Origin: Tissierellia bacterium
Lineage (GTDB): Bacteria; Bacillota; Clostridia; Tissierellales; Peptoniphilaceae
Assembly (NCBI GenBank): GCA_012519495.1
Contig: JAAYQA010000084.1
Location: forward strand, 1-64,000
Direction: 5' to 3'
DNA length: 64,000 bases
The notes below the pieces were generated by a model. That model did not search any database. It saw only the letters and a list, made by a program, of their open reading frames with translations, and had not been told where the DNA came from. Each line of letters starts with the position of its first letter. Within the stretch, counting starts at the first letter, position 1. Position numbers and translations under genes: made by a program. Of the stretch, positions 36,258-44,278 are shown piece after piece.

Positions 36258-36331
36258 GATTTCTCCTGACGGTTCGCGGCGCAGGCCGCTGTGGGAAACG
36301 ATAACATCGTTTTTTTAAACCCTGACGCAAT

Positions 36332-36343
36332 ATCGCATACAAT
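36332..36343 (-). promoter_or_regulatory. Probable GntR operator, copy 1
   Basis: ATTGTATGCGAT on the minus strand, a one-base variant of copy 2. It lies 75 bp before the first operon gene, probably in or near its promoter. Confidence 0.6.
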
Positions 36344-36375
36344 TATCATTTTTATTGTTCATGTAATGTTAGATT

Positions 36376-36387
36376 ATTGTATGCAAT
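36376..36387 (+). promoter_or_regulatory. Probable GntR operator, copy 2
   Basis: ATTGTATGCAAT, an imperfect palindrome ATTG-N4-CAAT of the kind bound by FCD-type GntR regulators. Centre 44 bp, about four helical turns, from copy 1. Confidence 0.65.
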
Positions 36388-36519
36388 CTGTTAAGTGTAA
36401 TAATACAATCCTTGGAAGGCCCTATCAAGCCTTTTCTTATTAATTATTTAGTTGTCATTTATAATCAATTGATTTCACAATCAAGTCTGAAATTTATCAC
36501 AATAAACCCTTGTCAAATG

Positions 36520-36528
36520 TGGTATACT
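36520..36528 (+). promoter_or_regulatory. Extended -10 promoter of the GntR gene
   Basis: TGG-TATACT; the predicted transcription start is near 36535, immediately before operator copy 3. Confidence 0.6.
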
Positions 36529-36536
36529 GAAAGAAA

Positions 36537-36548
36537 ATCGTATGCAAT
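36537..36548 (+). promoter_or_regulatory. Probable GntR operator, copy 3 (autoregulation)
   Basis: ATCGTATGCAAT, one base different from copy 2, located just downstream of the predicted transcription start of the regulator gene, where binding would block its own transcription. The region 36258-36586 holds the three sites, an AT-rich stretch and the two divergent promoters, but no gene. Confidence 0.65.
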
Positions 36549-36586
36549 CAATTATGATTTTGTACACTTGCCTATAGGAGGTTTGT

Positions 36587-37255
36587 ATGAGAACCCCGGA
36601 ATCTTCGGCGGATATCGCTTATGATTATATTTTGGAGTCCATCTCGTCAAGAAAATTAAAAGGCGGCGAACGTCTGAATGAAAGTACCATCGCTACGGCA
36701 TTGGATATGAGTCGTACGCCCGTGCGGGAGGCCATCCGCCGGCTGCAGCAAGACGGCTTGGTAGAAGTAAGAAAGAACCAGGGCAGTTTTTTGCGGAAAT
36801 ATACCTATTCGGAAATGGCAGACGGCTACGAGATTACCGCTATGCTGACGCAAATGGCGGTTCGCCATCTGGCGGAAAAATACGAAACACTGGACCCGGC
36901 CGGCTTAGCGGACATCCGCAATACCATTGAACGCATGGATACGTATCAGAAAGAAGGAAAGAAACAGGAATGGGTTGCTCTGGATATGTATTTTCACAAT
37001 TGCCTGATCGAACTTACAGGAATCTGGCAGCTGGTCCATACCTATCAGAATTTGATGGTCTGGGTCAATCAGGTACTCTGGCTCATCTCCCCTGTCTTTA
37101 TCGATCTGGAACGTTCCACCGGCGACCATCGTGAGATCATGCGCCTCATCGCCGAAAAAGATCCGGAAGCCGCCGGACGCTATGCCTTTGAACACCAACT
37201 GCGCACCGTTAAGCTGATGCGCACACTGGGTGAGATTAATGATGAAGTAAAATGA
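36587..37255 (+). CDS. GntR family transcriptional regulator, FCD type
   Basis: 222 residues: N-terminal winged helix (residues about 6-70; ESTIATALDMSRTPVREAIRRLQQDGLVEV) and an all-helical FCD ligand domain. The metal-ligand residues of FCD proteins are present: Asp and His in DMYFHNC, His in DHREIM and His in FEHQLRTV. FCD regulators usually sense carboxylates such as sugar acids. ATG at 36587 behind AGGAGG. Divergent from the TRAP/transketolase operon, which it most likely controls through the three operator copies. Confidence 0.9.
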   Translation: MRTPESSADIAYDYILESISSRKLKGGERLNESTIATALDMSRTPVREAIRRLQQDGLVEVRKNQGSFLRKYTYSEMADGYEITAMLTQMAVRHLAEKYETLDPAGLADIRNTIERMDTYQKEGKKQEWVALDMYFHNCLIELTGIWQLVHTYQNLMVWVNQVLWLISPVFIDLERSTGDHREIMRLIAEKDPEAAGRYAFEHQLRTVKLMRTLGEINDEVK

Positions 37256-37295
37256 AAAAATCTGCTTCCCTTTCACAGAGAAGCAGATTTTTCTA
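37255..37295. terminator. Bidirectional terminator between gntR and the DJ-1 gene
   Basis: Stem AAAAAATCTGCTTC with GAAGCAGATTTTT (37255-37268 with 37280-37292), T-runs on both strands. Confidence 0.85.
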
Positions 37296-37832
37296 TTTTT
37301 TCAATAAACCCTCGGCGACCTCGTCGCGTTTTTCTCTTCCAAACAGCTGTTCGGTAATCATCAGGGCAAAGTCCATGGCAAAAGCCGGCCCTTTACCGGT
37401 AATCAGCGGCCCGTCTGTTACGATGCCGTCATTTACATGCGTGCCTTCCCGGATATCGGCTTCTACGCCGGGATACGCCGTAAAGCGGCGGCCGGCCAAA
37501 ACCCCTGCCGCATCCAGAGCCAGCGGAGCGGCACATATGGCGCCGACCGTTTTGTCCTTTTGCAGCTGCGAACGGATCATTTTTTGTACCCGTTCATCGG
37601 CGGCCAGATTGGTTGCGCCCGGAAGCCCGCCCGGGAGCACCACGGCATCGGCTTCTTCTTCGCCGGTGAAAACTCCGTCGGCCATCACGGTGACAGCATG
37701 CGCACCGGTTACTTTCTCTTCCTTATGAATGGAGAGCGTCCGTACCTCGGCGCCGGCTCTTCGCAGCACATCCACCGGGGTGAGCGCTTCCACTTCTTCA
37801 AACCCATTGGCCAGTAAAACGATCACTTTCAT
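37293..37832 (-). CDS. DJ-1/PfpI family protein
   Basis: 179 residues of the DJ-1/ThiJ/PfpI superfamily. The nucleophile-elbow Cys is in AICAAPLALDAAG (about residue 102), with the conserved Glu of VLLANGFEEVEA near residue 15, matching DJ-1/YajL. Such proteins are reported as chaperone-like, glyoxalase or deglycase enzymes involved in carbonyl stress; which applies here cannot be told. Monocistronic or followed by nothing on this strand; shares a terminator with gntR. Confidence 0.87.
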   Translation of the reverse strand: MKVIVLLANGFEEVEALTPVDVLRRAGAEVRTLSIHKEEKVTGAHAVTVMADGVFTGEEEADAVVLPGGLPGATNLAADERVQKMIRSQLQKDKTVGAICAAPLALDAAGVLAGRRFTAYPGVEADIREGTHVNDGIVTDGPLITGKGPAFAMDFALMITEQLFGREKRDEVAEGLLKK

Positions 37833-37861
37833 TGCATCACCTCGCTATAATTCATACCCTT

Positions 37862-38125
37862 TTATATCTTATATAAATACCATCGGAAGGTGGCAGCTTC
37901 ATAACGCAACTCATAGCGGCGCTCTATACCGCCCCATTCGCTCTGGCACGCGTAGGTCAGCATAAGATTGCCCGCGCGCTTGTCTTCTTTTCGCCACAGC
38001 ACCCGGTCTACGCCGATCACCTGCAGCTCGCCTTCTTCATTTGCAATCCGATAGCGCAAAGGCACCGGCAAGCCCTCTTTCTGAAAATAAGCGATCATTT
38101 CAATTTCTTTCATCATGGTTTTCAT
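37862..38125 (-). CDS. Small protein downstream of the Y-family polymerase
   Basis: 87 residues, soluble, mixed alpha/beta with a C-terminal half rich in aromatic and basic residues (GGIERRYELRYE, FRWYLYKI). ATG at 38125 with AGAGGATC eight bases upstream, 12 bp after the polymerase stop, so it is in the same LexA-controlled transcript. Not similar to YolD-type partners of B. subtilis UvrX that I can see. Possible polymerase accessory factor, by position only. Confidence 0.65.
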   Translation of the reverse strand: MKTMMKEIEMIAYFQKEGLPVPLRYRIANEEGELQVIGVDRVLWRKEDKRAGNLMLTYACQSEWGGIERRYELRYEAATFRWYLYKI

Positions 38126-38137
38126 AACGGATCCTCT

Positions 38138-39373
38138 TTACAGTAAACTGGCCATCATCGGATAGTCTTCTTCAGCAATTACACCGCCGATCACCGGATG
38201 AATTCCTGAATCCAAAAAGCTGCTCCGATACAAGGCGGTCTGTCCGTATTTGTTTCTTACTTGGTCCACCGTGCGATCCAGCTGTACGGCTTCTTCGTCC
38301 CAGGTTTCAAAAAAACTCAGCTGGGTTACATCATTGGGAGACAAACGTCCGACACTGACACCGAGCTGGCGCAGCGGCTCACCTTCCCACAATTCCCGAA
38401 ACAGGGTTTTGACCATCGAATAAATCCGTGCAGTACTGTCGGTCGCGCTATAGAGGGTCCGCTCCCTGCCGTATCCTACAAAAGAATAATTGCGGAAATG
38501 GACATTCACTAAACGCGTATACATCCGATGCGCGCGCAATCGCATACACACGGTCTCGGTGAGTCCCAAAAGTACCAGCAGCGCATCTTCTTCCGTTTCC
38601 ACATCAAAAGCCGTTGTCGTGGAGTTGCCCACGCTTTTGGGTGGCGGTCCTTCATTTTTCACCGGGGAATTTTCAATCCCGTTGGCATATTCCCAGATCG
38701 TCAGACCCGGTTTTTTCAGCCAGTGCAGAATATAGTCCCGGTCCAGTGCCGCCAGATCACCGATCGTCCAGATGCCGCGGTCATTTAATTTCTTTTTTGT
38801 GCGCCGACCCACCATAAAGAGATCCTCGACCGGAAGAGGCCACATTTTCCGTTTTATTTCTTCCCGATATAAAGTATGTACCCGGTCCGGCTTTGTAAAA
38901 TCCGATGCCACTTTGGCCAGCAGCTTGTTTTCGCCTACTCCGATATTCACGGTAAAGCCCAGCGTGGTTTTAATACGCTCGCGGATTTCCTCTGCCACAT
39001 CCAAAGGATCACGCTTCCCCTGATAATCCAAAAACACCTCGTCTACCGAATAGCGCTGTACATACGGCGAATATTCCCGGATCAATGCCACCATGGAATC
39101 GCTGGCTACGACATAGCGCTCATATTGCGGCGCCACACTGATCAGCGACGGACATTTCTGTACCGCCGAATACACGGTTTCGCCGGTTTGTATCCCGTAG
39201 GCCTTCGCAGGAATCGACTTGGCCAGAACAATGCCTCTTCTTTTTTTAACATCTCCGCCAACGATCGACGGAATATCCCGTAAATCCAACGTTTCTCCGT
39301 GTTGAAGGCGCCAGGCCGCTTCCCAGGACAGATACGCGGAATTGACATCGATATGAAAAATCTTTCTGTGCAT
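38138..39373 (-). CDS. Y-family DNA polymerase (Pol IV/UvrX-like)
   Basis: Translesion DNA polymerase of 411 residues. Catalytic residues: FHIDVNSAYLSWEA (first Asp) and YSVDEVFLDY (second acidic pair); the steric region SVDE and finger/little-finger domains follow. It has the layout of UmuC/UvrX-like Firmicutes enzymes; QLSFF near residue 345 is a probable sliding-clamp binding motif (QLSFF). Transcribed from a promoter with a LexA box exactly between the -35 and -10, so it is SOS-induced. Followed by a small co-transcribed gene. Confidence 0.9.
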   Translation of the reverse strand: MHRKIFHIDVNSAYLSWEAAWRLQHGETLDLRDIPSIVGGDVKKRRGIVLAKSIPAKAYGIQTGETVYSAVQKCPSLISVAPQYERYVVASDSMVALIREYSPYVQRYSVDEVFLDYQGKRDPLDVAEEIRERIKTTLGFTVNIGVGENKLLAKVASDFTKPDRVHTLYREEIKRKMWPLPVEDLFMVGRRTKKKLNDRGIWTIGDLAALDRDYILHWLKKPGLTIWEYANGIENSPVKNEGPPPKSVGNSTTTAFDVETEEDALLVLLGLTETVCMRLRAHRMYTRLVNVHFRNYSFVGYGRERTLYSATDSTARIYSMVKTLFRELWEGEPLRQLGVSVGRLSPNDVTQLSFFETWDEEAVQLDRTVDQVRNKYGQTALYRSSFLDSGIHPVIGGVIAEEDYPMMASLL

Positions 39374-39394
39374 CTACTTCGCCTCCGTGTTTAC

Positions 39395-39423
39395 AGTATA
39401 CACGAACATATGTTCTGTGTAAA
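39395..39423 (-). promoter_or_regulatory. SOS promoter of the Y-family polymerase
   Basis: TTTACA (39418-39423), 17-nt spacer, TATACT (39395-39400). Confidence 0.75.
39403..39416. promoter_or_regulatory. LexA (Cheo) box
   Basis: CGAACATATGTTCT matches the B. subtilis LexA consensus CGAACRNRYGTTYC in all but the last base, and fills the promoter spacer. Confidence 0.88.
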
Positions 39424-39435
39424 GTTCTTCTTCCT

Positions 39436-39464
39436 TTTGCATTTTGTAAATTCTATGTTATAAT
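39436..39464 (+). promoter_or_regulatory. Promoter of tRNA-Pro
   Basis: TTTGCA (39436-39441), 17-nt spacer, consensus TATAAT (39459-39464), 12 bp before the tRNA. Confidence 0.75.
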
Positions 39465-39476
39465 GAGTAGGCTCAA

Positions 39477-39553
39477 CGGGATGTGGCGCAGTTCGGTAGC
39501 GTACTAGTATGGGGTACTAGGGGCCGCAGGTTCGAATCCTGTCATCCCGACCA
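39477..39553 (+). tRNA. tRNA-Pro (anticodon GGG)
   Basis: Acceptor stem CGGGATG/CATCCCG, D arm, anticodon stem CTAGT/ACTAG around the loop ATGGGGT (anticodon GGG, reads CCC/CCU), T arm GGTTCGAATCC, discriminator A and encoded CCA. Single isolated gene with its own promoter and terminator. Confidence 0.95.
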
Positions 39554-39555
39554 AA

Positions 39556-39590
39556 AAGAGGTCATTGCATTTTTGCAATGACCTTTTTCT
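39556..39590 (+). terminator. Terminator of tRNA-Pro
   Basis: 11-bp perfect stem AGGTCATTGCA/TGCAATGACCT with a 4-nt loop and a T-run. Confidence 0.88.
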
Positions 39591-39680
39591 TATGTATGGA
39601 TGACTCGCGCTTGTCCGGACAAAGCGATTCGCACACCGCGATGTCTTCGTGTAAAATAGAAACAGAAGGAAGGTGATTTT

Positions 39681-40163
39681 TTGAAAAAAATCGCAAGCTT
39701 TGCGCTCAATCACGATGTGCTGCAAAAGGGCATGTATCTCTCCCGCACCGACGGCGATATTCTGACCTATGACCTGCGCATGCGGGTTCCCAATCAGGGG
39801 GATTATCTGGACAATGCCGCCATCCATACGTTTGAACATCTATTTGCTACCTTTGCACGCAATACATCGGACCAAAACCAAATCGTCTACTTTGGGCCCA
39901 TGGGTTGCCGGACCGGTTTTTATCTGCTGACGCGCGACGCGCTGCCGCATACCGGCGCCATACAGCTCACCAAAGACGCCATGGACTTTATCGCAAACTA
40001 CAACGAAGAAATTCCCGGCACAAAAAAAGAAGAATGCGGAAACTATAAAGAACACGATCTGCAGGGAGCCCGGGCCATTGCCAAAGACATGCAAACCGTA
40101 TTGGCCGACTGGACCGAACAGGACCTCGCCTATCCCGAAGCCCCCGAAGGAACTTTCGTATAA
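39681..40163 (+). CDS. luxS: S-ribosylhomocysteine lyase LuxS
   Basis: Cleaves S-ribosylhomocysteine to homocysteine and the precursor of autoinducer-2; part of the activated methyl cycle. 160 residues with the Fe2+/Zn2+ ligands HTFEH (residues about 48-52) and Cys in KEECGNYKEHDL, plus the catalytic Cys in GPMGCRTGFYL. Starts with TTG at 39681 behind AAGGAAGGTG. Stands alone; no mtnN or metabolic-cycle genes next to it. Confidence 0.95.
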   Translation: MKKIASFALNHDVLQKGMYLSRTDGDILTYDLRMRVPNQGDYLDNAAIHTFEHLFATFARNTSDQNQIVYFGPMGCRTGFYLLTRDALPHTGAIQLTKDAMDFIANYNEEIPGTKKEECGNYKEHDLQGARAIAKDMQTVLADWTEQDLAYPEAPEGTFV

Positions 40164-40167
40164 AATA

Positions 40168-40203
40168 AAGAAAGACATCGCCTGTATGACGATGTCTTTT
40201 TCT
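40168..40203. terminator. Bidirectional terminator between luxS and ctpA
   Basis: 10-bp stem AAAGACATCG/CGATGTCTTT (40171-40180 with 40190-40199) followed by T-rich sequence on the plus strand; also placed to end the ctpA transcript. Confidence 0.85.
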
Positions 40204-41414
40204 TATTCTCCGATTTGTTTTTGCAGCTCTTCCATTGCCCGCTGCAGCTGAATATCGGTATCTATAAACTCCGGTCCGAAGGAAAGTACCTCTTCCGGCG
40301 GGGCTACTTCAATATCCGGCACGACACCGATCTCATGGATTTTTCGTTCTTCCGGTGTGTAGTATTCGCTGACCGTCAGTTTAAAACCGCTGCCGTCATC
40401 CAAGGGAATAATGCGCTGCACAATGCCTTTGCCAAATGAGGTCTCTCCGATAATCGGCGCACGTTCATAGTCCTGTATGGCGCCGGCGAGTATCTCCGAC
40501 GCCGACGCAGAGCCCTTGTTGATGAGTACCGTCATGGGAATGGCATCCATTTTTCGATCCGAACGCTCTACCACTTCCTGTCCGTTTTTTGTGCGGGTAA
40601 TCACAACCGGTCCTTCCGGCAGTAGATCATCGGCAATGGCCAGCACCGAATCCAATAGTCCCCCGGGATTGTTGCGCAAGTCCAGTACAATGCCTTGGGC
40701 ACCCTGTTCTTTTATTTCTTTTAGCGCATTACTGAAATACCGGTCGGTATTCTCATCAAAAGAGGAAATGGCCAGATAACCGATCGTATCGTTCAGCATT
40801 TCGCCCTGTGCGGAGATAATATTGATGATCTCCCGGGTAATTTCCAGATCAAATTCTTCCGGCGGGCGCTCCGGGGAAAGTCGGCGGATCGTGATGTTCA
40901 CATTGGTGCCGGCCTCGCCCCGCATTTCTTTTACCGCAGCGTCCATTTGGTCGCCGGTGTATTCTGTGCCTTCTATTTTGATGATTTTGTCGCCCGGTTG
41001 GATCCCGGCCCGTTCACCGGGGGTATCGCGTATCGGTGCGACAACCGTGATCAGATTGTCTTCTTCACCGGGTGAAACCGTAATGCCGATACCGCCGAAG
41101 CTGCCCGCATTGTCTTCCATCAGCGCGGTAAATTCATCGGCGTTCATATATTGGGAATAAGGATCCTCCAGCGAAAGAAACAAGCCCTTGAGCATCCCTT
41201 CATTCATTTCTTCTTCCGTTGTATCAAAAAGATAATTCTGCTGGATAAAAGTTTTCAAATATTCCGCTTTTTCCAGCGTTTGTCCGGTATCGGTATCAAC
41301 GCCTTCGGGGATTACGGCATCCCGGTATTCCCATTCGGCCCGGGCCTGTCCGAGCTGATACCCTCCATATAAAGCCAAAAGAATCAATAGCATGGCAGCG
41401 ATTCGGTTTTTCAC
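40203..41414 (-). CDS. ctpA: Carboxy-terminal processing protease (S41, CtpA/CtpB-like)
   Basis: Extracytoplasmic serine protease with an N-terminal anchor (IAAMLLILLALYGGYQLG), a PDZ domain (about residues 95-175) and an S41 catalytic domain with Ser in NKGSASASEIL and Lys in GETSFGKGIVQ. 403 residues from GTG 41414; a GTG nine bases upstream lies too close to the ribosome binding site. Adjacent to a small membrane gene and the ftsEX-hydrolase operon, a frequent arrangement suggesting a cell-wall or signalling role. Confidence 0.92.
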   Translation of the reverse strand: MKNRIAAMLLILLALYGGYQLGQARAEWEYRDAVIPEGVDTDTGQTLEKAEYLKTFIQQNYLFDTTEEEMNEGMLKGLFLSLEDPYSQYMNADEFTALMEDNAGSFGGIGITVSPGEEDNLITVVAPIRDTPGERAGIQPGDKIIKIEGTEYTGDQMDAAVKEMRGEAGTNVNITIRRLSPERPPEEFDLEITREIINIISAQGEMLNDTIGYLAISSFDENTDRYFSNALKEIKEQGAQGIVLDLRNNPGGLLDSVLAIADDLLPEGPVVITRTKNGQEVVERSDRKMDAIPMTVLINKGSASASEILAGAIQDYERAPIIGETSFGKGIVQRIIPLDDGSGFKLTVSEYYTPEERKIHEIGVVPDIEVAPPEEVLSFGPEFIDTDIQLQRAMEELQKQIGE

Positions 41415-41450
41415 ACACTTCACACCTTTCTCATCCTGATTATATCCGTT

Positions 41451-41960
41451 TTATTGGTTTGTGAACAGAGTACCGGAAAGCAACATCGCTAAACCGAAAT
41501 ACAAAAGCCATACCGCAAGAGCAATACACATACTGATGAAAAAACGCGTAAACGGTTTGAACAACGGTATGCGGGAAAGGATACTGATCCCCCACATGCC
41601 CGCAAAGGCCAACAGCAAGGGAATGAGACCTGCCTGCGTATAGACCGGCAGCATTAAACACAGGGAAAACCACGGAACCACCCAAATGGGAAACGCCTCC
41701 AGGGCTTGTACCGGGCGCCGGTAGCTCTGCGATATCCCGTCCATTACGATATCCACATACGGCCCGTGCACCAATAGTTCAAACGTGTGCCCCTTATAAG
41801 AAAACGAAAGCACATCTCCGGTCAGGATCCGAAACGCTTTGTTCTTCTCCAGAAGGACATGGCCTTCCGCCTCCAGACGCAAGTGCGTTTGCAAGCGATT
41901 CATTTGCAAATGTATCGGTACGGTCTTTTTTCCGATCTCAATCATCCAGGTTTTATTCAC
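41451..41960 (-). CDS. Membrane protein of unknown function
   Basis: 169 residues: a soluble N-terminal beta-rich half (residues 1-85; IEIGKKTVPIHLQMNRL, YKGHTFELLVHGPYVDIVMDG) and three hydrophobic helices in the C-terminal half. GTG start at 41960 after GGAAG. It lies between the terminator of the PcsB-like gene and ctpA, 36 bp before ctpA. No family recognised. Confidence 0.65.
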   Translation of the reverse strand: MNKTWMIEIGKKTVPIHLQMNRLQTHLRLEAEGHVLLEKNKAFRILTGDVLSFSYKGHTFELLVHGPYVDIVMDGISQSYRRPVQALEAFPIWVVPWFSLCLMLPVYTQAGLIPLLLAFAGMWGISILSRIPLFKPFTRFFISMCIALAVWLLYFGLAMLLSGTLFTNQ

Positions 41961-41975
41961 ATCGGCTTCCTTCCC

Positions 41976-42007
41976 AAAAAAAAAGCTGCTTCCTAAGAAA
42001 CAGCTCT
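41976..42007 (-). terminator. Terminator of the ftsEX-hydrolase operon
   Basis: Imperfect stem with outer AGCTG/CAGCT arms and inner TTC/GAA pairs, followed by nine Ts on the minus strand. Confidence 0.8.
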
Positions 42008-42014
42008 TGTATTC

Positions 42015-43343
42015 CTACTGCAGGTAATTCATCGGATTGACTTTTGCTCCGTTCAGGATGACTTCAAAGTGCAGATGCGGGCCGGTCGACAAACCGGTGT
42101 TTCCCACTTCTCCGATCGATTGTCCCTTTTCCACCCACTGGCCCGAACTGACATAAAAAGCGTTCATATGACCATAGAGCGTGACCATGCCGTTTCCGTG
42201 GTTAATCATCACGCAGTTGCCATAGCCGCCATTCCAGGCAGAGAGTATCACGGTGCCGGACTGTGCGGCAACCAGCGTACTGCCGGTAGCTGCTCCTACG
42301 TCAATCCCTGTATGGTGATGGTAGACGCCCGAAATCGGGTGAATGCGTCCGCCAAAGGTGTCGGTAATGCGATACGAAGCCGGTACCGGCCAGGCCAGTC
42401 CGTCTCCTACCGAAGCGTAATCCGGCGTCGAATCCAGATTGTTTTGTGCCTGTGCGGCACGCTCCTGGGCTTCTAATTTGGCTCTTTCCGCTTCATCGGC
42501 TGCAGCGGCTTCCGCCTCTCTGGCGGCCTGCTCGGCTGCGATGCGGGCGGCTTCGGCTGCGGCGGCTTCTTCTTCCAGCCGACGTTTTTCAGCCGCAATC
42601 CGCTCAGCTTCAATGCGGGCTTCTTCGATCAGTTCGGCGATGCGTCCTTCCGCTTGCTGAAACTCAGCGGTCAGCACATCGATCAGTTCTTCCTGATCAT
42701 TGATCTGGCTTTGCAGCTGTGAAACATAATTGCCTTTTTCTTCCGAAACAACTTCCAGCGCCTTCTTTTCTTCCTGCAGTTCCGTTTCCTTCTCCAGAAG
42801 TTCCGCTAAATCCCGGTCCAGATTCTTTTTAACCGTTTCCAGTTTTTCCCGGTCGCTTTTTAAAGCCTCAATCAGACTGGTATCGTAGTCCGCCAAAGAC
42901 TGCATCATCTGACCACGTGTCAAAAGCTCCGACAGATTCTCCGAACTTAAAAGAACCTGCATATAAGAACCTTTGGGGCTCTTGAACATGACATTGACAC
43001 GCTCGGCAAAGAGTTTTTCATTTTCTTCTATACGCTGCTCCAGCCGGCGGATTTCCTGTTTGTTTTTCTCGATATTATCGTTTAAAACGGAAATCTCACC
43101 TTCAATGACGCGTATGTTCTCGTCCAGATTCGTGATCGTGGCGTCCAATTCCGCAATCTCATCCAGAACGCTGTTTTTCTCCGATTCTTTAATCTGTATG
43201 CTTTCTTGTGTTTCATTCATTTTTTGCTGGCGTTTTTCGTTTTCCTGACGCAGCGTATCGATACTGTTCGCAAACACAGGAGTGACCGGCCCAATCAGCA
43301 AAATGAAAGCCAATACGGCCGCGATTCCTTTTTTGTGCTGCAT
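42015..43343 (-). CDS. Peptidoglycan hydrolase with coiled coil and M23 domain (PcsB/CwlO/EnvC-like)
   Basis: 442 residues: signal peptide (GIAAVLAFILLIGPVTPVFA), two long coiled-coil stretches (about residues 25-245), an Ala/Glu/Arg-rich linker (about 245-300) and a C-terminal M23/LytM domain with Zn ligands in HHHTGIDVGA and GPHLHFEV. Both motifs are complete, so it should be a DD-endopeptidase rather than only an activator. Directly downstream of ftsX, whose extracellular loop normally docks the coiled coil and opens the enzyme through FtsE ATP hydrolysis. Confidence 0.92.
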   Translation of the reverse strand: MQHKKGIAAVLAFILLIGPVTPVFANSIDTLRQENEKRQQKMNETQESIQIKESEKNSVLDEIAELDATITNLDENIRVIEGEISVLNDNIEKNKQEIRRLEQRIEENEKLFAERVNVMFKSPKGSYMQVLLSSENLSELLTRGQMMQSLADYDTSLIEALKSDREKLETVKKNLDRDLAELLEKETELQEEKKALEVVSEEKGNYVSQLQSQINDQEELIDVLTAEFQQAEGRIAELIEEARIEAERIAAEKRRLEEEAAAAEAARIAAEQAAREAEAAAADEAERAKLEAQERAAQAQNNLDSTPDYASVGDGLAWPVPASYRITDTFGGRIHPISGVYHHHTGIDVGAATGSTLVAAQSGTVILSAWNGGYGNCVMINHGNGMVTLYGHMNAFYVSSGQWVEKGQSIGEVGNTGLSTGPHLHFEVILNGAKVNPMNYLQ

Positions 43344-43360
43344 ACTTTATCCCCCTTGTC

Positions 43361-44278
43361 TTAAATCCTGCGGTACTTGCGAAGCGAAAACAAACTCCCA
43401 AGCATCCCCACACCGGCTCCCATGACCGCGAATATGATGACAAATTCCTTGCGTATCAGCAGTGGATGCATCATCTGGCTGGATGAAAGCTGAAAAAACT
43501 GTTCACTGTACCGTTCAAACAATTCCCGATATCCCAAATAGATAAGCAGAAATGCGACGGCAGCTCCCACCAATCCGAAGAGCATACCTTCAATAACGAA
43601 CGGGCCTTCGATCATGCCGGATCCTGCGCCCACATACCGCATAACTTCGATCTCTTTTTCCCTTGCCACCACGGTCAGTTTGATCGTGTTGGAAATGACG
43701 AAAAAGGAAATCAGAACCAGCGCGGCTACCACAATAATACCGGCATATTGTACCGTGCGTGAAATCGCTTCAATCCGGTCAATCAAATCCTGCGAATAAT
43801 TGACCAGGTCCACGCCCGGCATCGTTCGGATGTCTGATACAAACTGGTGCGATTCGTTAATATCAGCCAGAACAACTACATAATACGGTTGAAATGCACC
43901 TACCATACCTTCCAGAAGATAGCCTTTTTCTTCCCAGGAGTCCTTGAAGATCTCATAAGCTTCTTCTTTCGTATAAAATCTGAGTTCGGCAATCCCCGCG
44001 TCATCACGCAGATGATCATCGACGGCTTTTGCGTCTTCTGCCGTGATTTCTTCCAAAAGAAAGATCGTAATATCGCCGACACTTTCCTGCGTATCCCGCA
44101 TAAAAATATTGATATTCAGCAGGATTAAAAGCATGGCACCCAGCATCAAAAGCATAGTCGTTACAGAAAACACCGATGCAAAACCCATTCCCTTATGCCG
44201 CCAAACGCCTTTGATTCCGTCGCGGATGATATTCTTTCCGATTCTAAGCCTGGACAGAATACGCACCCCCTTCTTCAT
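43361..44278 (-). CDS. ftsX: Cell division protein FtsX
   Basis: 305-residue ABC-type permease with four membrane helices and a large extracellular loop (about residues 55-165) between the first two. RHKGMGFASVFSVTTMLLML is the N-terminal helix; EKEIEVMRYVGAGSGMIEGPF is the FtsX/MacB coupling motif. The ATG at 44278 overlaps the end of ftsE by 35 bp; its ribosome binding site is weak, so translation is probably coupled to ftsE. Controls the downstream hydrolase. Confidence 0.92.
   Translation of the reverse strand: MKKGVRILSRLRIGKNIIRDGIKGVWRHKGMGFASVFSVTTMLLMLGAMLLILLNINIFMRDTQESVGDITIFLLEEITAEDAKAVDDHLRDDAGIAELRFYTKEEAYEIFKDSWEEKGYLLEGMVGAFQPYYVVVLADINESHQFVSDIRTMPGVDLVNYSQDLIDRIEAISRTVQYAGIIVVAALVLISFFVISNTIKLTVVAREKEIEVMRYVGAGSGMIEGPFVIEGMLFGLVGAAVAFLLIYLGYRELFERYSEQFFQLSSSQMMHPLLIRKEFVIIFAVMGAGVGMLGSLFSLRKYRRI

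Noticed and set aside
39504-39839. Minus-strand frame ending in a GMTGFEPA-type peptide
   Set aside because: This peptide is the familiar artefact from translating the complement of tRNA T-arm sequence; the frame covers the tRNA-Pro gene and luxS.
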